DNA of 64,000 nucleotides from Massilia eurypsychrophila (lineage in GTDB: Bacteria > Pseudomonadota > Gammaproteobacteria > Burkholderiales > Burkholderiaceae_D), in assembly GCF_002760655.1 (NCBI RefSeq), contig NZ_PDOC01000016.1, positions 62,001 to 126,000 of the forward strand, written 5' to 3'. A program made the translations under genes and the position numbers. Below are positions 1 through 7,116 of this stretch, one piece after another (positions within the stretch are counted from its first letter, which is position 1; each line of letters starts with the position of its first letter). The notes beneath the pieces were generated by a model. It had not been told where the DNA came from and did no database searches. It saw nothing but the letters and a program-made list of their open reading frames with translations.

Positions 1-1272
1 ATCGCCGCCCTGCGCTCCGAGTTCGGCCCGCTGCCTGACCAGTCGATGCACGAAAAGACCGCCGTTGCCGACCTGATCCGCGAGCTGTACACCTTCCTGC
101 GCCAGGCCGATGCGCGCGAACTGGGCGGCCTGTTCCGCCAGCTCGACACCGCCGCCGAAGGCGCCGCCAAGCAAGCGATCCAGGACCAGATCGACAACCA
201 CATCACCCACGTGGTGCCGATCATCGCCGACATCGACGCCGGTTTCGGCAATGCCGAAGCGACCTACCTGATGGCCAAGCAGATGATCGAAGCGGGCGCT
301 TGCTGCATCCAGATCGAAAACCAGGTGTCCGACGAAAAGCAATGCGGCCACCAGGACGGTAAAGTCACGGTCCCGCATGAAGACTTCCTGGCCAAGATTC
401 GCGCCGTGCGTTACGCGTTCCTGGAACTGGGCGTCGACGATGGCCTGATCGTAGCCCGTACCGACTCGCTCGGCGCCGGCCTGACCAAGCAGATTGCCGT
501 CACCCGCGAGCCAGGCGACCTGGGCGACCAGTACAACTCGTTCCTCGACGTCGAAGAAGTGTCGACCGAATCGATGGCCAACGGCGACGTCGTCATCAAG
601 CGCGACGGCAAGCTGCTGCGTCCGAAGCGCCTGGCCAGCAACCTGTTCCAGTTCCGCGCGGACACGGGCGCGGAGCGTTGCGTGCTCGATTGCATCACCT
701 CGCTGCAAAACGGCGCCGACCTGCTGTGGATCGAAACCGAAAAACCGCACATCGCCCAGATCGGCGGCATGGTCAGCGAAATCCGCAAGGTCATTCCGAA
801 CGCCAAGCTGGTGTACAACAACAGCCCATCGTTCAACTGGACGCTGAACTTCCGCCAGCAGATCTTCGACCAGATGAAGAGCGAAGGCAAGGACGTGTCC
901 GCCTACGAGCGCACGCAGTTGATGAGCGTCGAGTACGACGACAGCGAACTGGCGCTTGCCGCGGACGAAAAGATCCGCACCTTCCAGGCCGATTCGGCCC
1001 GCGAAGCCGGCATCTTCCATCACCTGATCACGCTGCCTACTTACCACACGGCCGCACTGTCGACCGACAACCTAGCCAAGGAATACTTCGGCGACCAGGG
1101 CATGCTGGGCTATGTCGCCGGCGTACAGCGCAAGGAAATCCGCCAGGGCATCGCCTGCGTCAAGCACCAGAACATGTCAGGCTCGGACATCGGCGACGAT
1201 CACAAGGACTACTTCAGCGGCGACGCTGCGCTGAAAGCATCCGGCGCGCACAACACGATGAACCAGTTCTAA
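1..1272 (+). CDS. aceA: Isocitrate lyase, 3' portion (5' end outside window)
   Basis: Isocitrate lyase cleaves isocitrate to glyoxylate and succinate in the glyoxylate shunt, in the cytoplasm. The frame is open from base 1, so the N-terminal part lies outside the window. The first methionine, at 46, is internal. The catalytic-loop signature appears as KQCGHQDGKV (KKCGH in the E. coli enzyme), with the active-site Cys. The KQCGHQDG variant and the inserted segments fit the long (about 530 residue) form seen in Pseudomonas-like bacteria. The metal-site region ADIDAGFGNAEATY is also present. A strong intrinsic terminator follows 22 bases after the stop, so this is the last gene of its transcript. 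The family assignment is very secure. Confidence 0.97.
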   Translation: MAALRSEFGPLPDQSMHEKTAVADLIRELYTFLRQADARELGGLFRQLDTAAEGAAKQAIQDQIDNHITHVVPIIADIDAGFGNAEATYLMAKQMIEAGACCIQIENQVSDEKQCGHQDGKVTVPHEDFLAKIRAVRYAFLELGVDDGLIVARTDSLGAGLTKQIAVTREPGDLGDQYNSFLDVEEVSTESMANGDVVIKRDGKLLRPKRLASNLFQFRADTGAERCVLDCITSLQNGADLLWIETEKPHIAQIGGMVSEIRKVIPNAKLVYNNSPSFNWTLNFRQQIFDQMKSEGKDVSAYERTQLMSVEYDDSELALAADEKIRTFQADSAREAGIFHHLITLPTYHTAALSTDNLAKEYFGDQGMLGYVAGVQRKEIRQGIACVKHQNMSGSDIGDDHKDYFSGDAALKASGAHNTMNQF

Positions 1273-1293
1273 GTTCGCGCAAGCCAGGCACAG

Positions 1294-1323
1294 AAAGCCG
1301 ACTCGGCACGAGTCGGCTTTTTT
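1294..1323 (+). terminator. Intrinsic terminator of aceA
   Basis: There is a perfect 11-bp stem (1294-1304 with 1310-1320) around a 5-nt loop, followed by a T run to 1323. The stop codon of the convergent LysR gene (1322-1324) lies in the T run, so the two genes end back to back. Confidence 0.93.
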
Positions 1324-2221
1324 ACGTGTCGATCTGCCGCTTGAGCAGCGCCAGCATCGCCTCCGCCGCCGGCGACAGCGAGCGCTCCCTGCGCTTGACC
1401 ACGCCGATGGAACGGCGAATCACCGGGTCGACCAGCGGTCGGCGCACCAGTCCATCGGCGCTGATCACATCGGCGGCCATCGTCGGCAACGCCGCCACGC
1501 CAAGTTGCTCGACGACCATGGCGCCGATCGTGGCCAGGTGATCGATCTCGAATGCCGGGTGAAAGCCGATCCCGTTCTGCAACGCGGCCGCTTCGACGTA
1601 CTGCCGCACGCTGGTATGGCGCGACATCGAGATATGCGGAAACGCCAGCGTGTCGACCAGGCGCACGGCGCCGCTCACCTGCCCGAGCGGATGGCCGCGC
1701 GAGGCCAGCAAGACGAACGTGTCGGTGGTCAGGGGAATGTAATCGAGGTCCCGATAGGTCGGGTTGGCGGCAGTGATCGCAAAGTCGACGCGCCCTTCCC
1801 GCACCAGCTCGAACGCCGGCTCCGACAAGGTATCGGCCAACGACAAGGTGATGTCCGGATACTGCTCGCCGAAAGCGCGGAACAGGCGCGGCACGATGCG
1901 CGCCGCCAGTGATGGCAGCGCGGCCAGCGCCACCCGTCCGCGCCGCAGCGCCGACACATCGCGCACCGCGGTCACGGTGCGTTCTATGTCAGACAGCAAC
2001 TGGTCGGCATGCGACGCCAGCACTTCGCCGGCGGCGGTCAGCGCCACCGCCCGCGTGGTGCGGTCGAACAGACGGGTGCCGAACGCGTCTTCCAGGCGAG
2101 CGATCAGCGTCGACAACGCCGACTGCGACAAGTGCATCTGCTGCGCGGCCTGGCTGAAGCTGAGCGTATCGGCCACGGCAAGAAAAGCACGGATATCCCG
2201 CGCCGAAACATTTATCTCCAT
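1322..2221 (-). CDS. LysR family transcriptional regulator
   Basis: This 299-residue protein has the usual LysR length. The N-terminal winged HTH spans about residues 5-65 (FLAVADTLSFSQAAQQMHLS, then SALSTLIARLEDAFGTRLFDR). A periplasmic-binding-protein-like effector domain fills residues 90-295. The frame stays open far upstream, but that part only mirrors the divergent genes. I chose the start at 2221 because the canonical LysR N-terminus begins there. The gene is divergent from a 3-hydroxyacyl-CoA dehydrogenase/racemase/Bug-receptor operon with 84 bases between them. By the usual LysR logic it probably controls that operon. The effector is unknown. Confidence 0.93.
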   Translation of the reverse strand: MEINVSARDIRAFLAVADTLSFSQAAQQMHLSQSALSTLIARLEDAFGTRLFDRTTRAVALTAAGEVLASHADQLLSDIERTVTAVRDVSALRRGRVALAALPSLAARIVPRLFRAFGEQYPDITLSLADTLSEPAFELVREGRVDFAITAANPTYRDLDYIPLTTDTFVLLASRGHPLGQVSGAVRLVDTLAFPHISMSRHTSVRQYVEAAALQNGIGFHPAFEIDHLATIGAMVVEQLGVAALPTMAADVISADGLVRRPLVDPVIRRSIGVVKRRERSLSPAAEAMLALLKRQIDT

Positions 2222-2305
2222 AATCGATAAGTCTATAGATAAAAAGCGATTCACAGATAAAAAAGCGTAAGGCACACTGGGCTGTCTCTTTATTGACGGG
2301 CCATC
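2222..2305. promoter_or_regulatory. Divergent AT-rich control region, LysR / catabolic operon
   Basis: This 84-bp spacer is much richer in A/T than its surroundings. It contains a near-perfect direct repeat, AGATAAAAAGCG at 2237-2248 and AGATAAAAAAGCG at 2255-2267, about 18 bp apart. A dyad-like TCTATAGA lies at 2232-2239. Such features are expected of a LysR operator with overlapping divergent promoters. Binding is inferred. Confidence 0.45.
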
Positions 2306-3289
2306 ATGAACAACGACTCCACTGGCATTGCATCGAACTCTGTACTGCCCAGACCTTCCCGCGCCTGCGCCCTGGTCGTCGGCGGCGGCACCATGGGCGC
2401 CGATGTCGCGCTGGTGCTGGCGCGCGCCGGTTGCGGCACCATCGTGCTCGAGCCGGGCGAGGCCCGCCGCCAATCGCTGAACGCCTATTTCACCAGCGGC
2501 TTGCGCAAGCTGGGCGTGGAACACAGGCGCGAGCGCATCGCCACCTGCGCCAGTGCTGACGATGTCGACTGGAGCGCCATCGACATCGTCATCGAATGCA
2601 TTCCCGAAAAGCTGGCGCCGAAGCAGGCTCTGTTTGCCGACCTGGTGCGGCGCGCGCGCCCCGACACCCTGTTGTGCAGCAACAGTTCCAGCTTTCCGAT
2701 CTCGGCCATTGGCGAAGGGCTCGACACCGCCGAGCGCATGCTCGGCCTGCATTTCTTCATGCCGGCGCACCTGGTGCCGCTGGTCGAAGTGGTGCTCGGC
2801 GCCCGCTCGTCGGCGCCGCTGGCCGACGCCCTGTCCGATTTCATGCGCGGCTGCGGCATGGTGCCTGTGCTCGTGCGCAAGGACTTGCCGGGCTTTCTTG
2901 CCAACCGGCTGCAGCATGCGCTGGCACGCGAAGCTTTTGCGTTGATCGATGCCGGTGTCGCATCGGCCGAGGACGTCGATGCCGCCGTGCGGTTCGGCTT
3001 CGGTTTCCGCTTCCTGGCCGCCGGCCCGGTCTTGCAGCGCGACCATGCCGGCATCGACGTGCACTGCCCGGCCGCGGCGACCATGTATCCATCGCTGGCA
3101 GCCAATACAGTGCCGGCCAGGGCGCTGACCGAGCGCTACGCAGCCGGCAAGTACGGCATGAAATCCGGCGAAGGCTTCTACAAGTGGACGCAGGAAAGCA
3201 TTGCTGCCGAACGGGAGCGCTACGACAACTTGCTGATGGCCGGCCTGCGCCTGCTGGCGCCGGAACTGCCGCCGATCGACGACGAGTGA
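2306..3289 (+). CDS. 3-hydroxyacyl-CoA dehydrogenase family protein
   Basis: This is an NAD-dependent dehydrogenase of the 3HCDH fold, 327 residues. The N-terminal Rossmann motif GGGTMG is at about residues 30-35, followed by the family motifs SNSSSFPIS and GLHFFMPAHLVPLVEVV. The C-terminal 3HCDH domain begins near PGFLANRLQHAL. The length matches single-domain members, which include beta-oxidation dehydrogenases as well as L-carnitine and L-gulonate dehydrogenases. It is the first gene of a three-gene run with an Asp/Glu racemase-like protein and a Bug receptor. That context suggests oxidation of a hydroxy-acid taken up from outside rather than fatty-acid beta-oxidation. The exact substrate cannot be read from the sequence. 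Confidence 0.88.
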   Translation: MNNDSTGIASNSVLPRPSRACALVVGGGTMGADVALVLARAGCGTIVLEPGEARRQSLNAYFTSGLRKLGVEHRRERIATCASADDVDWSAIDIVIECIPEKLAPKQALFADLVRRARPDTLLCSNSSSFPISAIGEGLDTAERMLGLHFFMPAHLVPLVEVVLGARSSAPLADALSDFMRGCGMVPVLVRKDLPGFLANRLQHALAREAFALIDAGVASAEDVDAAVRFGFGFRFLAAGPVLQRDHAGIDVHCPAAATMYPSLAANTVPARALTERYAAGKYGMKSGEGFYKWTQESIAAERERYDNLLMAGLRLLAPELPPIDDE

Positions 3290-3316
3290 ACCACCCTTCT
3301 TTCTTCTGAGCGACAC

Positions 3317-3970
3317 ATGCCACGCATTGCACTGATACACGCACTGAGCCATTCGGTGGATCCGATCAACGCCGTCATGGGCAGCGACTGGCCCGAAGCG
3401 ACGCTGATGAACCTGCTCGACGACTCCTTGTCGGCAGACCTGGCGCGCTCCGGCGACGGCCTCGACACCGCCATGCACCAGCGCTTCGAGGATCTGGCCG
3501 CCTACGCGATCGGCACCGGCGCCCAGGCCATCCTGTTCACCTGCTCGGCGTTCGGCTCATGCATCGACGCGGTGGCGCGGCGCTACCCGCACATCCCGGT
3601 GCTGAAACCCAACGAGGCGATGATCGCCGACGCGCAACAGGCCGCCGGCCCCGTCGGGCTGATCGCCACTTTCGGGCCGACGCTGGAGTCGATGCCGGCG
3701 GAGTTCCCCGCCGATATCGAGGTGCGTCATGCGCTGGCCGCCGGCGCGCTCGACGCGCTGAACCGGGGCGACGCAGCACGGCACGACGCGCTGATCGCCG
3801 AGCAGGCCCGGCTTCTGGCCAACGCCGGCTGCAACACCATCGCGCTGGCGCAGTTCAGCATGGCGCGCGCGCACGGCGCCTGCGAACAGGCCAGCGGCAA
3901 ACCGATCCTGACGACTGTGCACAGCGCCGTGCTGGCGCTGAAGCGCCGCCTGTCCGGCCGGCCTGTCTGA
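3317..3970 (+). CDS. Aspartate/glutamate racemase family protein
   Basis: This 217-residue cytoplasmic protein belongs to the Asp/Glu/hydantoin racemase superfamily, which also contains maleate isomerases and arylmalonate decarboxylases. The first cysteine motif is ILFTCSAFGSCID, near residue 80. In the second half the corresponding motif reads GCNTIALAQFSMA, so the usual second catalytic Cys is replaced by a Gln-Phe-Ser context. That is more like one-cysteine members than true racemases. It lies 27 bases after the dehydrogenase and 46 bases before the Bug receptor, probably in one operon. The substrate is unknown. Confidence 0.85.
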   Translation: MPRIALIHALSHSVDPINAVMGSDWPEATLMNLLDDSLSADLARSGDGLDTAMHQRFEDLAAYAIGTGAQAILFTCSAFGSCIDAVARRYPHIPVLKPNEAMIADAQQAAGPVGLIATFGPTLESMPAEFPADIEVRHALAAGALDALNRGDAARHDALIAEQARLLANAGCNTIALAQFSMARAHGACEQASGKPILTTVHSAVLALKRRLSGRPV

Positions 3971-4016
3971 ACAGAACACCTCTCACCCCACCCTAAAAAA
4001 ACCAAGGAGACGAAGC

Positions 4017-4982
4017 ATGCTCAAGAAGGCGATCCTCGCATCAATGCTAATGGCCCAGGTGTGCGCCGTCAGCGCCGCCGATGTTTATCCGTCCAAGCCG
4101 ATCAAGTTCATCGTGCCCTACCCGCCGGGCGGCCCGACCGACGCGATGGCGCGCCTGATCCAGGCGCCGCTGCAGGCAAAACTGAACACGCCGGTCGTCA
4201 TCGACAACCGCGGCGGCGCCGGCGGCAACATCGGCACCGGCATGGTGGCCAAGTCGCCGGCCGACGGCTATACGATCCTGCTCGCCGCCAGCGGCCCGAT
4301 GGCGGTCAACAAGACCTTGTACAAGACAATTTCCTTCGACCCGGAAAAAGATTTCGCCCCGATCATCCAGATCTCGGCCTTCCCGCTGGTGCTGGAAGTG
4401 CATCCGTCGGTCAACGTGACCACCGTCAAGCAATTCATCGCGATGGCCAAAGACAAGCCAGAGACGCTGAGCTTTGCCTCGGCCGGAAACGGCACGCCGC
4501 AGCACCTGGCCGGTGAACTGTTCAACACCGCGATCGGCGCCAAACTGCAGCACGTGCCTTACAAGGGCGCCGGTCCGGCGCTCAACGATGTGATCGGCGG
4601 CCACGTCAAGGTGATGTTCGACATCCTCGGCAGTTCGGTGCAGTACATCAAGACCGGCAAGCTGCGCGCCATCGCCGTCACCACTGCCACCCGCAGTCCC
4701 GCGCTGCCGGACGTGCCGACCCTGGCAGAAGCGGGCGTGCCGGGTTACAACGTCACCGGCTGGCACGGCATCGTGGTCCCGGCGGGCACGCCGAAGCCGG
4801 TAATCGCCAGGCTGAACCAGGCCCTTAACGAGATCTTCGCCGATCCGGCCTTCAAGCAAAAGTGGGAAGAGCTGGGTACGCCGGTCGTCGGCGGCACGGC
4901 GGAGGCATTCGGCGCGCTGATGCGTTCGGAGTCGGTCAAGCTGGGCAAGGTGGTCAAGGATGCCGGAGTGACGGTCGATTGA
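4017..4982 (+). CDS. Bug-family tripartite tricarboxylate transporter substrate-binding protein
   Basis: This 321-residue periplasmic receptor of the TctC/Bug family carries an N-terminal signal peptide (cleavage after CAVSAA). It opens with the family signature YPSKPIKFIVPYPPGGPTD and has the conserved DNRGGAGGNIG loop and PYKGAGPALNDV segment. These receptors bind carboxylates, amino acids or related small acids. Many in beta-proteobacteria, as here, have no adjacent membrane components. An AAGGAGA Shine-Dalgarno site precedes the start. The operon position after the dehydrogenase and racemase suggests it binds their substrate. Confidence 0.95.
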   Translation: MLKKAILASMLMAQVCAVSAADVYPSKPIKFIVPYPPGGPTDAMARLIQAPLQAKLNTPVVIDNRGGAGGNIGTGMVAKSPADGYTILLAASGPMAVNKTLYKTISFDPEKDFAPIIQISAFPLVLEVHPSVNVTTVKQFIAMAKDKPETLSFASAGNGTPQHLAGELFNTAIGAKLQHVPYKGAGPALNDVIGGHVKVMFDILGSSVQYIKTGKLRAIAVTTATRSPALPDVPTLAEAGVPGYNVTGWHGIVVPAGTPKPVIARLNQALNEIFADPAFKQKWEELGTPVVGGTAEAFGALMRSESVKLGKVVKDAGVTVD

Positions 4983-4990
4983 TTTACGCC

Positions 4991-5491
4991 TTACGCGAGC
5001 GCGGCGGCCATGCTTGGTTCAGCGAGCACGGCATCGAGTTGCGGCATTGCCGCGCGCAGGCCTTGTTCCATGCCGGGAATGGTTTCCTCCATGGCGGCGA
5101 TGCTTGAAAAATGCGTGACGATGGTCAGGCGCGAGCCGGCCGGCGTGGTTTCGAAGGCGAACTTCATCGACGCCGGCATGTTCTCGTCTTCGGCGTTGTC
5201 TTGGCCGTCGTGCGCTTCGAACGAACTGATCGGATTGACCACCGTGAACTTCCACGAGCCGTTCCACTTCTGCCCCTCCGGCAACGTCAGGAAATACTCG
5301 GCGCGCCCGCCGACCTTGAAGTCGTGACGGGTGAAGGTGGCAGGAAACGCCGGCGCCCCCCAGAACCGCTCGAGCTGGCGCGGGTCGGCGAAGGCGTCCC
5401 ACAGGCGCCGTTGGGAAACCGGATAATCGCCCACCACGGTGAGCGTGAGGGTGGCGGGGTCTTTGGTGACGGAAGTGAGGGGCATGATCAT
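4991..5491 (-). CDS. SRPBCC (AHSA1-like) domain protein
   Basis: This 166-residue START/Bet v1-fold protein is of the activator-of-Hsp90-ATPase-homology type. Typical motifs are RRLWDAFADPRQLERFWG near the N-terminus, a central FKVGGRAEYFLTLPEG, and the C-terminal helix region GMEQGLRAAMPQLD. Its first codon overlaps the stop of the upstream ArsR gene by four bases (ATGA). A second Met two codons later is an alternative start. ArsR-SRPBCC pairs are very common. In them the repressor is thought to control its own operon, and the SRPBCC protein binds or acts on a hydrophobic ligand. The ligand is unknown. Confidence 0.9.
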   Translation of the reverse strand: MIMPLTSVTKDPATLTLTVVGDYPVSQRRLWDAFADPRQLERFWGAPAFPATFTRHDFKVGGRAEYFLTLPEGQKWNGSWKFTVVNPISSFEAHDGQDNAEDENMPASMKFAFETTPAGSRLTIVTHFSSIAAMEETIPGMEQGLRAAMPQLDAVLAEPSMAAALA

Positions 5492-5829
5492 TTTCCTTTA
5501 GGTAGAAGGACATCGTCGAGCTGCGTCAGGCGCTGGCGCCAGATTGATTCGAAGTGATCGAGCAGCTCGCCGGCGCGCTGCAGCCGTGCGTGGTCGGCGG
5601 AGACCAGTTGCTCGCGGCCCTTTGCGCGCTTCTGGATCAGCCCCGCGCGTTCGAGCACGGCGACATGCTTTTGCACGGCGGCGAAACTCATGTCGTAGCG
5701 CGCGGCCAGGTCGGATACCGACGGCGTTTCCACCAGCGAACGCGCCAGGATGTCCCGCCGCGTTCCATCTGCCAAAGCACGGAAGAGCTGGTTAAGAGAC
5801 TCTTCACTTTCGTTTTTAAATACAACCAT
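5488..5829 (-). CDS. ArsR family transcriptional regulator
   Basis: This 113-residue winged-helix repressor shows the ArsR HTH pattern LFRALADGTRRDILARSL...VSDLAARYDMSFAAVQKHVAVLERAGLI. It lacks the CxC metal motif, so it is probably not a metal sensor. I chose the start MVVFKNESEE at 5829. An upstream in-frame Met at 5877 is possible but would include residues unlike the family. The chosen start codon is the centre of a 20-bp perfect palindrome, and no Shine-Dalgarno sequence precedes it, so the mRNA may be leaderless or nearly so. It is translationally coupled to the downstream SRPBCC gene. Confidence 0.9.
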   Translation of the reverse strand: MVVFKNESEESLNQLFRALADGTRRDILARSLVETPSVSDLAARYDMSFAAVQKHVAVLERAGLIQKRAKGREQLVSADHARLQRAGELLDHFESIWRQRLTQLDDVLLPKGK

Positions 5830-5839
5830 ATGGTTGTAT
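5820..5839. promoter_or_regulatory. Perfect 20-bp palindrome over the ArsR start codon (probable operator)
   Basis: ATACAACCATATGGTTGTAT is a perfect inverted repeat whose centre contains the ArsR start ATG (minus strand, 5829). On the minus strand TAATAT lies just upstream and could serve as a -10 box. An autoregulatory ArsR operator is the simplest reading. Confidence 0.7.
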
Positions 5840-6093
5840 ATTAGGACGGCCCGATGACTTTTGCAACCGCTATTCATGCCGATCTATCGGCGTCGCTCGT
5901 CCAGGCACTGGCCAAAAAAATCGATGAATGCTCGCCGGCTACCAGGCAAAGTACAGCGTGAAGCGCGTGCCGTTGGCGGGGTCGCTTTTGCGCTGGCAGT
6001 GCCACGTGCCGCTGCTGCTCAGACAATATGGCTATTCGACGTATCGCGGCAATTAAGGCTGCGCCGCGCTGGCTGGAAAGTCGCGCTGCAAAC
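5840..6093. other. Intergenic stretch with a possible decayed gene tail
   Basis: No complete gene is seen between the ArsR start and the terminator at 6094. On the minus strand, 6031 down to 5939 encodes about 30 residues ending GTRFTLYFAW and a stop, with no start and an in-frame stop just upstream. The last strand resembles the C-terminal beta-strand of some HATPase domains, but the piece is too short to assign. Confidence 0.2.
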
Positions 6094-6125
6094 AAAAAAC
6101 ACCAACGCTTGCGTTGGTGTTTTTT
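6094..6125. terminator. Bidirectional intrinsic terminator
   Basis: An A6 run, the stem CACCAACG/CGTTGGTG with a tight CTTG loop, and a T6 run make this symmetrical. It would terminate the minus-strand Gly/Ser-rich gene that ends at 6175. Confidence 0.88.
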
Positions 6126-6174
6126 CCGTTTGCGATGTGGCCGCCCATGCCTGCGTACGCGCGGCCTTTCACGC

Positions 6175-6879
6175 TTATCTACGGTCAGGCGGGGTGCCGC
6201 TGGTGCCGCTGCCGCTGGTGCCGCTGCCGCTTGTACCGCTGCTGCCGCTTGTACCGCTGCCGCTCGTACCGCCCGTGCCGCTGGAACCGCTGCTGCCACC
6301 TGAACCGCTGGTGCCACCGGAGCCACTATTGGTGCCGGTGACGCCAGTGCCGCTGTTGTCGTTGCTCATCGAGCCCGAGGCGCCACCTGAACCGCTGGTG
6401 CTGCTCGATCCGCTGGTGCCGCCAGTACCGCTCGAACCACTGGCGCCGCTGGTGCCGCCAATCCCGCTGGTGCCGCCAGTACCGGATCCACTCATGCCGC
6501 CCGATCCACTCGTGCCGCCGCCAATCCCGCTTGTGCCGCCGCCAGAACCAGATCCACTCATGCCGCTCGAACCACTGGCGCCGCTCGATCCGCTCGATCC
6601 GCTCGTGCCGCTCGTGTCACCTGCGCCGGCCGCGCCGGCGCCCCTACCGGCTGCTCCGGCGCTGCCACTGGCACCGGACGAGGTGCTTTGCTTCTTCTGC
6701 TTTTTCTGCTTGCTCTTGGACTTTGTGGTCGTATCGCTTCCGGTGCTCTGGTCGCTTGCCTGCGTGCCGCTGGTGCTGCCTGCGGCGCTCGTGCCGCTCG
6801 ATTGCGCCTGCGCTGCCGATGCACCGAACATGGTTGCTACGATCGACGCGCCGAGTATTACCTTTAGTTGCTTGTTCAT
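6175..6879 (-). CDS. Secreted low-complexity Gly/Ser/Thr-rich protein
   Basis: This 234-residue protein matches no family I recognise. Residues 1-25 form a clean signal peptide (cleavage after AAQAQ). A Ser/Thr-rich spacer follows, then a strongly basic patch KSKSKQKKQKKQ at about 53-64. From residue 66 to the end almost every residue is Gly, Ser or Thr, in irregular GTSGS/GSGGTSG units, with one short acidic interruption (SMSNDNSGTG) near 170. There is no Cys and no hydrophobic core. It is probably an extended, disordered secreted or periplasmic protein. The repetitive DNA is coding and could vary in length by slippage. A terminator follows at 6094-6125. Confidence 0.7.
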   Translation of the reverse strand: MNKQLKVILGASIVATMFGASAAQAQSSGTSAAGSTSGTQASDQSTGSDTTTKSKSKQKKQKKQSTSSGASGSAGAAGRGAGAAGAGDTSGTSGSSGSSGASGSSGMSGSGSGGGTSGIGGGTSGSGGMSGSGTGGTSGIGGTSGASGSSGTGGTSGSSSTSGSGGASGSMSNDNSGTGVTGTNSGSGGTSGSGGSSGSSGTGGTSGSGTSGSSGTSGSGTSGSGTSGTPPDRR

Positions 6880-7086
6880 TGATAATCTCCAATAGGGTTA
6901 GGGTTGCCGGAGGCAGCTTCACGCCGGCACCGGTTCTTGCGACTTCATCGCGGCCCGGTCCAGGCGCCAGCGAAAATCGTAAGTCAAAGGAAAAACTCAA
7001 CAATATCAATGACATAAGTCGAGAAAGCTGAGTCTATAGCGGCACGCACAAAGACAGCGCGCCGTAGCCTTTTTGCAACGCGCAAA

Positions 7087-7104
7087 CGTGGCGCGCACGC
7101 CACG
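7087..7104 (-). terminator. Possible weak terminator after the GH1-RmlD gene
   Basis: A 7-bp perfect GC stem (CGTGGCG/CGCCACG) with a 4-nt loop lies 12 bases beyond the stop of the minus-strand gene. Only three T residues follow in that direction, so efficiency is doubtful. Confidence 0.35.
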
Positions 7105-7116
7105 CTGCCTGGATCG

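Noticed and set aside
2222-3478. A long upstream extension of the first LysR gene in the same frame
   Set aside because: It runs antisense through the dehydrogenase gene; the LysR N-terminus with the HTH begins cleanly at 2221.
6180-6650. Dense short repeats that look like a satellite or CRISPR-like tract
   Set aside because: They are the coding repeats of the Gly/Ser/Thr-rich protein; there are no constant direct repeats with unique spacers.
5861-6895. A plus-strand Pro/Leu/Val-rich frame of 344 codons
   Set aside because: It is the antisense of the Gly/Ser-rich gene; the repeated PLVPPLVP text is a mirror of GTSG coding repeats.
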